This document shows, piece after piece, positions 28,687-38,300 of a stretch of 64,000 nucleotides of DNA. A program made the position numbers and the translations under genes. Origin of the DNA: DATMNI01 sp963817515 (lineage in GTDB: Bacteria > Acidobacteriota > Terriglobia > Bryobacterales > Bryobacteraceae); contig CAWFPJ010000014.1 of the NCBI GenBank assembly GCA_963817515.1, positions 124,001-188,000 on the forward strand. The letters run 5' to 3'. The notes beneath the pieces were generated by a model. It did no database searches, was not told where the DNA came from, and saw only the letters and a program-made list of their open reading frames with translations. Within the stretch, counting starts at the first letter, position 1; each line of letters begins with the position of its first letter.

Positions 28687-30615
28687 ATGTCGTTAGAATG
28701 GACGGAGACCACGCGCCGCGGCCAGCGCCGCCAGCCGGCCAAGGCAACACGCGCCGGGCGCGAGCAACTCGCTTCCGCGCTTCAACGCTCATCGCAGGCC
28801 CTGTTTGCGCAACAGGCGGCTGACGGCTTCTGGTGCGGTGAGCTGACGGCCGACAGTACGCTGGCATCGGACTACATTCTGTTGCAGCTCTGGCTGCACC
28901 AGCCCGAAGGCGCCGTTTGGAATCCACCCACCCGCCTGCGTATTGGGAGGGCTGCGCAATCCATACTCGAAAGCCAGCTGCCGGATGGCGGCTTCAATAC
29001 CTACGCCGGCGGACCGGCCGAAGTCAGCGCCACGGTCAAGGCTTATTGCGCGCTGAAGCTGGCCGGCATCGGCTCCGAAAGCGGCCCACTGTGCCGGGCG
29101 CGCGAACGGATTCTATCGCTCGGCGGTCTGCAGGCGGCGAACAGTTACGTCAAGATCAACCTCAGCCTCTTCGGCCTGTATCCGCGCCGGCACGTGCCTT
29201 CGGTGCCTCCGGAAATCGTAATGCTGCCGGGCAACGTGCTCTACGAAATGTCCTCATGGACGCGCTCCATCCTGGTGCCGCTTTCCATCGTGCAGGCGCG
29301 TGGGTCCAACCGCCGCGCTCCAGCCGGGTTCACGGTGGAAGAACTGCTGCGCCCCGGTGTCAGCCTCGCGCTGCCCAAGCGCAAGGGGCTCTCGGTGCTA
29401 TTCCATCACCTGGACCGCGTGTTCAAAGTCTGGGAAACCCGCGGTTCCGAGCGCATCCGCAACGCCGCCATCCGCGAGGCGGAGCGCTGGATTTTGGATC
29501 GCACGCGCCATACCGAGGGGCTGGGCGCCATCTTTCCGGCCATGATGTACTTCATCATGGCGCTGGACGCCCTCGGCTATCCAGGCGACCACCCGGACCG
29601 TGTGGAAGCCATCCGCCATTTCGAGTCCCTGATGATCGAAACCGGCGACCGCTTTGTTTTTCAGCCGTGCGTCTCCCCGATCTGGGACACCGCGATCTGC
29701 GCTTTCGCTCTGGGTGAGGCAAGCCACTCGAACGACCTGCGCCTGACCCGGGCCGCCGACTGGCTCATCAGCAAAGAGGTGCGGCGCAAAGGCGACTGGT
29801 CCGTCAAACGTTCCGATATCGAACCATCCGGCTGGGCCTTTGAATTCGCCAACGAGTTCTACCCGGATATCGACGACACCGCAATGGTCCTGCTGGCGCT
29901 GCTGCACGCTAAGGGTTCGAATCCCGCGGCACAGGCGGCGGCCGAGCGGCGCGCCATCAACTGGCTGCTGGCAATGCAATCGAGCGACGGCGGATGGGCG
30001 GCCTTCGATGTGGATAACAACTGGGCGATTCTCAACCGCGTGCCGTTTGCCGACCACAACGCCATGCTCGACCCCACCTGTCCGGACATTACCGGCCGCG
30101 TGGTGGAATCGCTCAGCCGCCGCGGCCTGGCGGAGCATGATGCCGTCCGCCGGGGAGTTGCCTACCTGCTGCAATCGCAGGAACGCAATGGAAGCTGGTA
30201 CGGACGCTGGGGCGTGAACTACATCTATGGGTCGTTTCTTGCGATGCGCGGATTGGCGGCCGCCGGAGGCCCCGACACTCGCGAGGCCATCGATAAGGCC
30301 GCGCGCTGGCTGCACGCGATACAGAACACAGACGGTGGATGGGGCGAATCGTGCGCCAGTTACAGCCGCGACCGATTTGTTCCGGCGGCTAGTTGTCCGT
30401 CGCAAACCGCCTGGGCCGTGCTTGGCTTGCTGGCGGCCGGCGATCGCGATTCCAGCCACGTTCGCCGCGGCATTCAGTTCCTTCTGGAACGCCAGAAGCC
30501 GGACGGTACCTGGCCCGAGGAAGCCACCACGGGCACTGGCTTCCCCAACGTTTTCTATCTTACATACGGCATGTACAGGGACTACTTTCCGTTGTTGGCG
30601 CTGGCCGGAATCTGA
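28687..30615 (+). CDS. shc: Squalene-hopene cyclase
   Basis: A 642-residue terpene cyclase making hopanoids from squalene at the membrane surface. The catalytic motif DIDDTA is at Asp394, Asp396 and Asp397. The QW repeats include QQAADGFWCGEL, QLPDGGFNTYAGGPAE, MQSSDGGWAAFD, QSQERNGSWYGRWG, QNTDGGWGESCASY and ERQKPDGTWPEE. Length and domain order fit the family. The ATG at 28687 (MSLEWTETTRRG) was chosen over in-frame starts upstream that lie in the divergent promoter region. The intergenic 28617-28686 holds short direct-repeat-like units (GTTTACGTTGTTA, GTCTATGTTGTTG). Hopanoids stabilise the membrane. Confidence 0.93.
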   Translation: MSLEWTETTRRGQRRQPAKATRAGREQLASALQRSSQALFAQQAADGFWCGELTADSTLASDYILLQLWLHQPEGAVWNPPTRLRIGRAAQSILESQLPDGGFNTYAGGPAEVSATVKAYCALKLAGIGSESGPLCRARERILSLGGLQAANSYVKINLSLFGLYPRRHVPSVPPEIVMLPGNVLYEMSSWTRSILVPLSIVQARGSNRRAPAGFTVEELLRPGVSLALPKRKGLSVLFHHLDRVFKVWETRGSERIRNAAIREAERWILDRTRHTEGLGAIFPAMMYFIMALDALGYPGDHPDRVEAIRHFESLMIETGDRFVFQPCVSPIWDTAICAFALGEASHSNDLRLTRAADWLISKEVRRKGDWSVKRSDIEPSGWAFEFANEFYPDIDDTAMVLLALLHAKGSNPAAQAAAERRAINWLLAMQSSDGGWAAFDVDNNWAILNRVPFADHNAMLDPTCPDITGRVVESLSRRGLAEHDAVRRGVAYLLQSQERNGSWYGRWGVNYIYGSFLAMRGLAAAGGPDTREAIDKAARWLHAIQNTDGGWGESCASYSRDRFVPAASCPSQTAWAVLGLLAAGDRDSSHVRRGIQFLLERQKPDGTWPEEATTGTGFPNVFYLTYGMYRDYFPLLALAGI

Positions 30616-30662
30616 TTGTTATTTCGGCAGACGACGAACACCGATCGTCTGCCCCACATTTC

Positions 30663-32816
30663 TCAATCGGTCAACTCACGTAACAGCGCCGCACTCCGTT
30701 GGATTAACTCATAGGGTTCGCCGGCCGCCACAATGATCTTGTCACTCCGATCCGGGCAGCAAGAATCCAGGATCAGCTCCCAGGCCGATGCCGTGCGTCT
30801 TGGCATGTAGAACTTTATGGATTCGTGGTGAGGATTCAGCAGGATCATAAACGTGTCGTCGCGGATGATTTCACCCGCGCCATTGACGTCGTCCAGAGTC
30901 AGGCCGTTCAACTGCAATCCGATACAGCGCACCCATCCGGCAGTCCACTCTTCCGGAGTCATTTCGCCGCCGTCGGGTCTGAGCCATGTAATATCGCTCT
31001 CGTTTCGGCCATCCACTTCGCGCTGCGCGGTGCCGGGGTTGATGTCGCGATCCTGAAAGAATTTTCTGCGGTGCAGGTTGGGGTGCGCGCGGCGAATCTC
31101 CACCAGCTTGCGGGTAAACTCCAAAAGAAGCTTCTCGCGGACGCCCAGCTTCCAGTTGAACCAGCTGGTCTCATTGTCCTGCGCGTATCCGTTGTTGTTG
31201 CCGCGTTGGGTGCGGCCGATCTCATCTCCTCCGCAGATCATGGGCACGCCCTGGGAGAACAGCAAGGTTGCCAGCAAATTCCTCTTTTGCCGCTCGCGCA
31301 CGTCCAGCACTTCGGCGTCGTCGGTTGGTCCCTCCACTCCGTAATTGTATGAGTGATTGTCATTCGAGCCATCGCGGCCATCCTCGCCGTTGTCCAGGTT
31401 GTGCTTTTCGTTGTAGCTTACGAGATCTTCAAGCGTAAATCCGTCGTGCGCCGTGATGAAATTGATGCTGGCGGTGGGGTGGCGGCCGTCGTGCTGGTAA
31501 AGATCGCTGCTGCCCGTAAGGCGGTAGCCCAACTCCGCCAGTTGGCCGTCGTCGGCCTTCCAATACCGGCGCACCACGTCGCGGTAGCGTCCATTCCATT
31601 CGGCCCACAAAGGCGGAAACTTGCCCACCTGATAGCCGCCTTCGCCCACGTCCCAGGGTTCGGCAATGAGTTTGACCTGAGAAATTACGGGGTCCTGGTT
31701 GATGATGTCGAAGAATGCCGATAGCCGGTCCACCTCATGCAGTTCGCGCGCCAGCGCCGACGCCAGGTCAAACCGGAATCCATCCACATGCATTTCCTCT
31801 ATCCAATAACGCAGGCTGTCCATCACCACCTTGAGCACTTGCGGGTGCCGCACATTAAGAGTATTTCCGGTGCCGGTGAAATCCATGTAGTAGCGCGGCT
31901 TATCGTTCACCAGGCGGTAGTAGGTGGCGTTGTCGATACCCCTGAAGCTAAGCGTAGGCCCCATTTGATTGCCTTCCGCTGTGTGGTTGTAGACCACGTC
32001 CAGAATGACTTCGATGCCGGCCCGATGCAGGGATTTCACCATGGCTTTGAACTCGCCGATCTGGTCTCCGCGGTCCCCCGATGAAGAATAGCGGGCTTCC
32101 GGGGAAAAGAAGTTGATCGAGTTGTAGCCCCAGTAATTTCGAAGACCTCTGTCCAACAGATGTTTGTCGTCCACGAATTCGTGTACGGGCATCAGTTCCA
32201 CCGCAGTGATTCCCAGCTTCTTTAGATAATCGATCGCGCCCGAGTATCCCAGGCCGGCATAAGTGCCGCGCAATTCGCTGGGAATATCGGGGTGGGTCGC
32301 GGTGAAACCCTTGACATGAATTTCGTAAATAACGGAATCGTGCAGGGGAGTCAGCGGAGGGCGGTCGTTCTCCCAATCGAAGTGAGAGGTGGTGACCACA
32401 CCCTTTGGAACACCCCACGCGTCGTCATTGCTATCAAACGAGAGATCTTCGGCCGGGTCGCCGAGTTGGTACCCGAAGACCGGCGCATCCCAATTCAATC
32501 CGCCGGCCAGGGCCTTGGCGTAGGGATCGATCAGCAGTTTGGAGGGGTTGAAGCGGTCGCCTCGTTCGGGCTCCTGCGGACCGTGTACCCGATACCCGTA
32601 TAACTGTCCCAGCTTCACACCCGGCAAGTAACAGTGCCAGACATAGGCGGTGCATTCCCGCAGTTGAATTACTTCGGACCGGGCGGAATCGGCTTCGTCG
32701 AAAAGGCACAATTCAACTGCGGTGGCCCTCTCGGAATAGAGGGAGAAATTTACCCCGGTGCCATCCCATGTGGCGCCCTGCGGATAGGGTTTCCCCGGCA
32801 AAATAGTTCGTGACAT
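30663..32816 (-). CDS. glgX: Glycogen debranching enzyme (isoamylase-type)
   Basis: A 717-residue GH13 enzyme that cleaves alpha-1,6 branches in phosphorylase limit dextrins. The N-terminal CBM48 domain (PYPQGATWDGTGVNFSLYSERATAVELCLFDEAD) precedes the catalytic barrel with DVVYNHTAEGNQMGP, VDGFRFDLASALARE (nucleophile Asp), VKLIAEPWDVGEGGYQVG (acid/base Glu) and NFITAHDGFT. The start at 32816 (MSRTILPGKP) was preferred to 32918, since the domain begins directly after it. It is convergent with shc (about 47 bases) and divergent from the DUF1549 gene. No other glycogen gene is nearby. Confidence 0.92.
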   Translation of the reverse strand: MSRTILPGKPYPQGATWDGTGVNFSLYSERATAVELCLFDEADSARSEVIQLRECTAYVWHCYLPGVKLGQLYGYRVHGPQEPERGDRFNPSKLLIDPYAKALAGGLNWDAPVFGYQLGDPAEDLSFDSNDDAWGVPKGVVTTSHFDWENDRPPLTPLHDSVIYEIHVKGFTATHPDIPSELRGTYAGLGYSGAIDYLKKLGITAVELMPVHEFVDDKHLLDRGLRNYWGYNSINFFSPEARYSSSGDRGDQIGEFKAMVKSLHRAGIEVILDVVYNHTAEGNQMGPTLSFRGIDNATYYRLVNDKPRYYMDFTGTGNTLNVRHPQVLKVVMDSLRYWIEEMHVDGFRFDLASALARELHEVDRLSAFFDIINQDPVISQVKLIAEPWDVGEGGYQVGKFPPLWAEWNGRYRDVVRRYWKADDGQLAELGYRLTGSSDLYQHDGRHPTASINFITAHDGFTLEDLVSYNEKHNLDNGEDGRDGSNDNHSYNYGVEGPTDDAEVLDVRERQKRNLLATLLFSQGVPMICGGDEIGRTQRGNNNGYAQDNETSWFNWKLGVREKLLLEFTRKLVEIRRAHPNLHRRKFFQDRDINPGTAQREVDGRNESDITWLRPDGGEMTPEEWTAGWVRCIGLQLNGLTLDDVNGAGEIIRDDTFMILLNPHHESIKFYMPRRTASAWELILDSCCPDRSDKIIVAAGEPYELIQRSAALLRELTD

Positions 32817-33061
32817 CGTCGATTCAGAGTAGCAAGTTACGTTCCAATACTTCTTTGCCCACTGTTCGTTCCAAGCCATACCATCTGAGCGTTTTGATAC
32901 CAACACCCGCTGCGCCACACAGGCAATAGTTACACGCTTGACGGGATTAGGATTAACGGCAACCTACAAGGTCAACTGATTTCCGGCATTAACCGGGAGC
33001 GTGCGGCGGCGCCGGATCGGCGGGCTTAGGTTACAATTCTTAATGGTACTTTGAGGGCGCG

Positions 33062-35080
33062 ATGAAGCCAAGCGTTGTAACCATAGCCCTAGTAAGTCTA
33101 GCCGCGGTGGGTCTTGCGGTTGCGGCCGATGAACCCATCGCACCGCTAGGAGTTTACAAACCCGCCGAGCGGCGTCACTGGGCGTTCCAGCCCCGGAAGA
33201 ACGCTGCGCCGCCAACCTTCACCGCGGCGGCCGATAAGGCCTGGGTGAAGAGTCCGGTCGACGCGTTTATTCTGGATGGCCTCAAGAAGGCCGGTCTCCA
33301 GCCGGCGCCCGCGGCGGACCGGACAACCCTGATCCGGCGCGTGACCTATGACCTGCTCGGTCTTCCGCCTTCGCCGGGGGAGATCGACGACTTTGTGCGC
33401 GACCAGTCGCCGGGTGCGTGGCCGAAGGTAGTGGATCGCTTACTCGCGTCATCCCATTATGGCGAGCAGTGGGGGCACCATTGGCTGGATGTGGTGCGTT
33501 TTGCGGAGTCGGACGGCTACGAGTACGATATGCATCGCCCGGACGCCTGGCGCTATCGCGATTACGTGGTCCAAAGCCTCAATCAGGATAAGCCTTTCGA
33601 TCAGTTCGTCAAGGAGCAATTGGCCGGCGACGAAATGGATCCCCAGAACCAGACTTATCTTGCGGCCAGCGGCTTCAATCGCCTGGGGCCGCTGCGCAAG
33701 AATCAGGGCAATCAGGATGTGGCCAGTTCGCATAACGAAGTGCTGACGGAAATGACCAACATCGTGGGCGCCGCATTTCTCGGCGTTACGGTGGGCTGTG
33801 CCCGCTGCCATGACCACAAATTCGATCCGTTCCGCCAATCCGACTATTACCGTCTGCAGGCGCATTTCGCGCAGACCCAGCCCCACGACATAGTTTTGGC
33901 CAGCAAGGAAGAACAGGAGTCCTGGAAAGCCAAGGCCCAGCCGGTGCAGCAGCAGATACGCCAACTGCAATTCCAATTGCGCCGGGCGCCCGACGGCGAG
34001 AAGGCCAAGATCGAAATGGACCTGGAGGCGCTCGACGACAAGCTGCCGGAGCCCCTGGCGTCGATCTATGCCGTTAACGACGACGTCAAGTCGGCCAGTC
34101 CGATTCGCGTGCTGTTCCACGGCGACTATCTCAATCCCGTTGCCCAGGTCGGAGTACGGCCGCTGGGTGTGCTGCTGCCGGACGGCACACCCGAAGCTCC
34201 TATTGATACCGACAAGCCGCGCCTCAAGCTGGCCGAGTGGATCGTGGATCCAGCCAATCCATTGACCGCGCGCGTCATGGTGAATCGAATCTGGCAGTTT
34301 CATTTCGGCCGCGGCATCGTGTCCACAGCCAATGATTTCGGACGCATGGGCACCCAGCCGTCGCACCCCGAACTGTTGGACTGGCTGGCCAACCGGTACA
34401 TCGCGGGTGGATGGACCATGAAGCCGCTGCACCGGATGATCCTGCTTTCGAGCGCCTACCAGCAATCCAGCATCTCGCCGACTGAGAAAGCCGGCATGGA
34501 AAAGGATGCCGACGATGCGCTGCTCTGGAAGTATAGCCACCGGCGCCTGGAAGCCGAGGAGATTCGCGATTCGATGCTGGCCATCGCCGGGCGATTGAAT
34601 TTGAAGGAGGGTGGTCCGAGTTTCATGCCGCCCATCGATCCGGATCTGGTGCTCAGTTTGAAGCGGCCACAGTATTGGGTGGCGACGCGGGACAAGTCGC
34701 AGTACGACCGGCGCACTATTTACATGATCTACAAGCGCAACCTGCGCCTGCCGTTCGAGGAAGTGTTCGACGCCCCGGATACGCTGCTATCGTGTGCCCG
34801 GCGCGAACAGGCGACGCACGCTCCCCAGGCACTGGAACTGTTAAACGGCCAGACTTCGAATGAGTTGGCGGCGGTGTTCGCCCAGCGGCTCTTGAAGGAC
34901 CGAACCACGGCTCCGGAGCGCGTGGATTATGCGTGGCGTTTGGCGGCGGGCCGGCTTCCAACGGCGGCCGAAAAGTCGCTGTCCTTGAAGTTTGTGGCTG
35001 CCAATCCGGACGATCCGGCCAGGATGAAGGAATTCGCCCTGGCTCTCTTCAACCTCAACGCCTTTCTATACGTGAACTAA
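33062..35080 (+). CDS. Exported DUF1549/DUF1553 heme-c-motif protein
   Basis: A 672-residue exported protein (signal peptide MKPSVVTIALVSLAAVGLAVAA) of the type abundant in planctomycetes and some acidobacteria. DUF1549 occupies about residues 55-270 (LIRRVTYDLLGLPPSPGEIDDFV, YGEQWGHHWLDVVRFAES, LGVTVGCARCHDHKFDPF) and DUF1553 the C-terminal half (NPLTARVMVNRIWQFHFGRGIV). CARCH is a CxxCH heme-c motif. Function is unknown; roles in extracellular polymer breakdown have been suggested. The DUF1501 gene follows 1 base after the stop. A GAGGGCG ribosome-binding site precedes the ATG. Confidence 0.9.
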   Translation: MKPSVVTIALVSLAAVGLAVAADEPIAPLGVYKPAERRHWAFQPRKNAAPPTFTAAADKAWVKSPVDAFILDGLKKAGLQPAPAADRTTLIRRVTYDLLGLPPSPGEIDDFVRDQSPGAWPKVVDRLLASSHYGEQWGHHWLDVVRFAESDGYEYDMHRPDAWRYRDYVVQSLNQDKPFDQFVKEQLAGDEMDPQNQTYLAASGFNRLGPLRKNQGNQDVASSHNEVLTEMTNIVGAAFLGVTVGCARCHDHKFDPFRQSDYYRLQAHFAQTQPHDIVLASKEEQESWKAKAQPVQQQIRQLQFQLRRAPDGEKAKIEMDLEALDDKLPEPLASIYAVNDDVKSASPIRVLFHGDYLNPVAQVGVRPLGVLLPDGTPEAPIDTDKPRLKLAEWIVDPANPLTARVMVNRIWQFHFGRGIVSTANDFGRMGTQPSHPELLDWLANRYIAGGWTMKPLHRMILLSSAYQQSSISPTEKAGMEKDADDALLWKYSHRRLEAEEIRDSMLAIAGRLNLKEGGPSFMPPIDPDLVLSLKRPQYWVATRDKSQYDRRTIYMIYKRNLRLPFEEVFDAPDTLLSCARREQATHAPQALELLNGQTSNELAAVFAQRLLKDRTTAPERVDYAWRLAAGRLPTAAEKSLSLKFVAANPDDPARMKEFALALFNLNAFLYVN

Positions 35081-35081
35081 A

Positions 35082-36509
35082 ATGGCCGAACATATTCGAG
35101 TTGTCCGCAATCGCCGCGAGTTTCTGACCGAGTGTTTCTGCGGCGCGGGTTCGCTGGCGTTCGCCTCCATGCTGGCGCAGCAACAGGCTGCCGCGGCGCG
35201 TTACAATCCGCTGGCTCCCAAGCCGCCGAACATGCCCGATAAGGCGAAGGCCAAGGCTTTCATCTTCGTCTACATGGCGGGCGGGCCTTCGCACCTGGAG
35301 ACCTTCGACCCTAAGCCGCTGCTGAACCAGTTGGACGGCCAGAAGCGTCCGGCGGAATTCGGCGACGTGAAATACCAGAACGTCAACTCGCAATCGCGCA
35401 TCCTGGGAACCAAGCGGACGTTCCAGAAATACGGCAAGTCGGGCATAGAGGTTTCGGATCTGTTCCCATACCAGGCAGAGGTGATTGACGATCTCTGCGT
35501 GATTCGCTCCATGCACGGCGACATGGTGGTCCATTCGGCGGCGCAGTACCAGATGATGACAGGGCGCGTTGTCCCGGGATTTCCGGCGATGGGGAGCTGG
35601 GTTGTATACGGGCTGGGTTCGGAAGCCGAGTCGCTGCCGGCTTATGTGGTGATGCCCGATCCCAACGGCGCTCAGGAGGCCGGCCTGCCGATGTACAAGA
35701 ACGGCTTTCTGCCGTCGGTGTACCAGCCCACCATGCTCCGGCCGGGCAGCAAACCGGTTCTCAATCTGGACCTGCCCAAGGGAGTCTCGCTCAATGAGCG
35801 GCGGCAGACCATCGACCTGATTCGCGCGTTGAACGAAGGCAATCTGCCGGGAGAAGATGCCGAATTCGCCGCGCGCATGTCGGCGTACGATACGGCTTTC
35901 AAGATGCAGACCGAAGCGCCCGAGGTCTTCGACCTCACCAAAGAATCCAAGGAGACGCTGGATCTGTATGGCGTTGGGGATCCGAAGACCGACGACTACG
36001 GCCGCCGATGCCTGCTGGCCCGCCGCATGGTGGAGAAGGGCGTGCGTTTCGTGTGCGTGGTGGCCGGCGGCGGGAACGCCAACACGGAGTGGGACGCGCA
36101 CGACGACATTGAGAAGAACCATCTTCGCATGGCATCGCTGACGGACAAGCCGGTGGCGGCGCTGATCAAGGACCTGAAACGGCGCGGCATGCTGGATTCG
36201 ACTATCGTGCTATGGGGCGGGGAATTCGGCCGCTCTCCGGAATCCGAGAAAAGCCGGGGCCGCGACCACCACAATACCGGCTTCAGTATGTGGGTGGCCG
36301 GCGGCGGATTCAAGGGCGGAACGGTGTATGGAGCCACCGACGGCATCGGGCTGAAGGCGGTGGAAAAGCCGGTCCATTTCCGCGATCTGCACGCCACCAT
36401 GCTCTACCAGATGGGCCTCGACCAGGACGCGCTTAGCTACATGTATCTGGGCCGGAAGGAACGCCTGACGGAAGTGCGCGGAGAGATCGTCAAAGATCTT
36501 ATCGGTTGA
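35082..36509 (+). CDS. Tat-exported DUF1501 protein
   Basis: A 475-residue DUF1501 protein (alkaline-phosphatase/sulfatase-like fold). The leader has a Tat-like NRREFL. Motifs are FIFVYMAGGPSHLETFDPKP, VIRSMHGDMVVHSAAQYQMMTG, LPAYVVMPDP, VVAGGGNANTEWDAHDD, STIVLWGGEFGRSPE and GRDHHNTGFSMWVAGGGFKGG. Its function is unproven; DUF1501 genes nearly always follow DUF1549/DUF1553 genes, as here, so the two act together. It starts 1 base after its partner ends. Convergent on the small exported protein at 36571. Confidence 0.9.
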   Translation: MAEHIRVVRNRREFLTECFCGAGSLAFASMLAQQQAAAARYNPLAPKPPNMPDKAKAKAFIFVYMAGGPSHLETFDPKPLLNQLDGQKRPAEFGDVKYQNVNSQSRILGTKRTFQKYGKSGIEVSDLFPYQAEVIDDLCVIRSMHGDMVVHSAAQYQMMTGRVVPGFPAMGSWVVYGLGSEAESLPAYVVMPDPNGAQEAGLPMYKNGFLPSVYQPTMLRPGSKPVLNLDLPKGVSLNERRQTIDLIRALNEGNLPGEDAEFAARMSAYDTAFKMQTEAPEVFDLTKESKETLDLYGVGDPKTDDYGRRCLLARRMVEKGVRFVCVVAGGGNANTEWDAHDDIEKNHLRMASLTDKPVAALIKDLKRRGMLDSTIVLWGGEFGRSPESEKSRGRDHHNTGFSMWVAGGGFKGGTVYGATDGIGLKAVEKPVHFRDLHATMLYQMGLDQDALSYMYLGRKERLTEVRGEIVKDLIG

Positions 36510-36570
36510 AACACCGCTCCGTTACCGTCGCGGCTCGGAACGTAAGCGAGTGGTTTTTTCGGGGCTTCGT

Positions 36571-36963
36571 TCACTTTTCCTTTTCGCTGGCCGTGGCTCT
36601 CTTGGCGATAGTCAGCAGCGTGCGTTCGCCGGCTTCGACGCGGAACTGAATCTCATCGCCAAATACGTGCCCGCGGTACGTGGTCTTCAGTTCATAGGCG
36701 TCGCGGCGAATGACGACGTTGAAAAAGACGTCGGCGCCTTCCACGCTTCCGTCCTGAAGCGCGAAGTCGCCGAACGAGGTTTTCAGGGTCCCGGTCACTG
36801 TGTCGCCTTCCATTTTGAGCAGGAGCTTACTTTGGGTTTTGCCGCCGCCCGTGTCGGTCTCGGCGTTCCACGTACCGGTGAGGTTCGTAGTGGGGCGCTG
36901 GGCCTGCGCGGCGGCAACCACCATCAGCAGCGCCGCGGGAAAAAGTAAGCGGCGAACCGTCAT
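36571..36963 (-). CDS. Small exported hypothetical protein
   Basis: A 130-residue protein with a signal peptide (RRLLFPAALLMVVAAAQAQ) and a beta-rich body: LTGTWNAETDTGGGKTQSKLLLKMEGDTVTGTLKT, then YRGHVFGDEIQFRVE. This pattern (GTW...G...L.L...G..V.GTL) is common in small exported acidobacterial proteins of unknown function. Its ATG overlaps the stop of the DUF1552 gene (36960-36963), so it is the last gene of the minus-strand DUF1592-DUF1552 operon. Confidence 0.75.
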   Translation of the reverse strand: MTVRRLLFPAALLMVVAAAQAQRPTTNLTGTWNAETDTGGGKTQSKLLLKMEGDTVTGTLKTSFGDFALQDGSVEGADVFFNVVIRRDAYELKTTYRGHVFGDEIQFRVEAGERTLLTIAKRATASEKEK

Positions 36964-38300
36964 GCCAGATCTACTCCCTTAAGGTGGCCGGTGGAATCGC
37001 CGAAATGCTCCATCGGGACGTTCATCCTGTCCATCATGGTGAGGAACAGATTGCACATCGGGGTTTCTTTGCGGAAGACAATCCGGCGGCCGGGCTTGAA
37101 GTGGCTTCCGCCGCGTCCCGCGATCAGTGTCGGCAGGTCTTCGTGCAGGTGGCGGTTGCCATCGGAGAGACCGGCGCCGTAAACGATCATGCTGTTATCA
37201 AGCAGCGTGGAATCGCCTTCTTTGATCGACTTCAGCCGAGTGATCCAGGCGGCAAACTGCTGCACGTGATACGAGTTGATCTGGCGCACCTTTTCCATGA
37301 GTTCCGCCTTGCCCTGATGGTGCGTGAGCGGGTGGTGGCCGTCCGGAATATCGATCTCGCGATAGGCCCGCGAGGTGCCCTCACGGGTTACCAGGAAAGT
37401 CAGGACGCGCGTCAGGTCGGCCTGGAAGGCGATGGTGACCATGTCGGTCATGAGCTTGAAATGCTGCGCGAAATCGGCCGGGACGCCGTAGGGCTTGTCC
37501 ATGTGCGGATCGAGCGCGTTCTCCCTGGAGGCCTTCTCAATCTGGCGTTCCACTTCGCGTATGGATGAGAGATATTCATCCAATTTGCGGCGGTCGGTGG
37601 GTCCCAGGTTGGTTTGGAGTTTTTGGGCATCGCCCATCACAAAGTCCAGAATGCTGCGGCGCTCCTTGGCCTGGACCAGGCGCGCCTCGGGGCTCATCAC
37701 CGTGCCGTCGCCGAAGAGGCGCTCAAACAGAGCGCGCGGATCTAAAATCGGCGGCAAGGGCTGGGTGGCGCTTTTCCACGCCAGGTTGTTGGTATAAGCG
37801 CAGGAGTAGCCGGAGTCGCAATCGCCCGCCTGCCGGGCATCTTCGAGACCGATCTCGAGCGAGGGGAACCGGGTCTGCCTGCCCACCTGGTTGGCCACGA
37901 TCTGGTCGCATGAAAGGCCGGCGCGAATGTCCACCAGGGTCTTCTTCACCTGGATGCCGGTGAGATACGAACCGCAGCAGCGGCCGTGATCGCCCGCGCC
38001 GTCGAGCAGGGCCCGGCCGGTGTTGTGGGTGAGATTGCCCAGCAGCAGAACATCGTCTTTGAGCGGCTCAAGCGGTTTGAGGATGCGCGGCAACGCGCCA
38101 AGCTTTCCCTCGTAATCCGGGTTCCAGCCGTCCATCATAATGCCATTCGGCACATAGACAAAGGCCATGCGGACCGGCTTTTTGGGGAGCGCGCTGGCCG
38201 CGGCGAAGGCAGGCACCATGGCATCCAGGAAGGGCAGCGCGACGGCGGTTCCCGTGCCGCGCAAGAACGTTCGCCTGGATAGAGATTTTCGAGTGATCAT
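36960..38300 (-). CDS. Tat-exported DUF1552 protein
   Basis: A 446-residue DUF1552 protein with a Tat leader (SLSRRTFLRGTGTAVALPFLDAM). Motifs include VRMAFVYVPNGIMMDGWNP, LLLGNLTHNTGRALLDGAGDHGRCCGSYLTG, FPSLEIGLEDARQAGDCDSGYSC, LVTREGTSRAYREIDIPDGHHPLTHH and DNSMIVYGAGLSDGNRHLHEDLPTLIAG. DUF1552 proteins pair with DUF1592-type heme proteins in the same way DUF1501 pairs with DUF1549/DUF1553. The start overlaps the stop of the DUF1592-type gene by 4 bases. Confidence 0.9.
   Translation of the reverse strand: MITRKSLSRRTFLRGTGTAVALPFLDAMVPAFAAASALPKKPVRMAFVYVPNGIMMDGWNPDYEGKLGALPRILKPLEPLKDDVLLLGNLTHNTGRALLDGAGDHGRCCGSYLTGIQVKKTLVDIRAGLSCDQIVANQVGRQTRFPSLEIGLEDARQAGDCDSGYSCAYTNNLAWKSATQPLPPILDPRALFERLFGDGTVMSPEARLVQAKERRSILDFVMGDAQKLQTNLGPTDRRKLDEYLSSIREVERQIEKASRENALDPHMDKPYGVPADFAQHFKLMTDMVTIAFQADLTRVLTFLVTREGTSRAYREIDIPDGHHPLTHHQGKAELMEKVRQINSYHVQQFAAWITRLKSIKEGDSTLLDNSMIVYGAGLSDGNRHLHEDLPTLIAGRGGSHFKPGRRIVFRKETPMCNLFLTMMDRMNVPMEHFGDSTGHLKGVDLA

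Noticed and set aside
29915..29930. GGGTTCGAATCCC, similar to a tRNA T-loop
   Set aside because: It lies inside the shc coding sequence (KGSNPAA codons), with no acceptor stem or anticodon arm around it.
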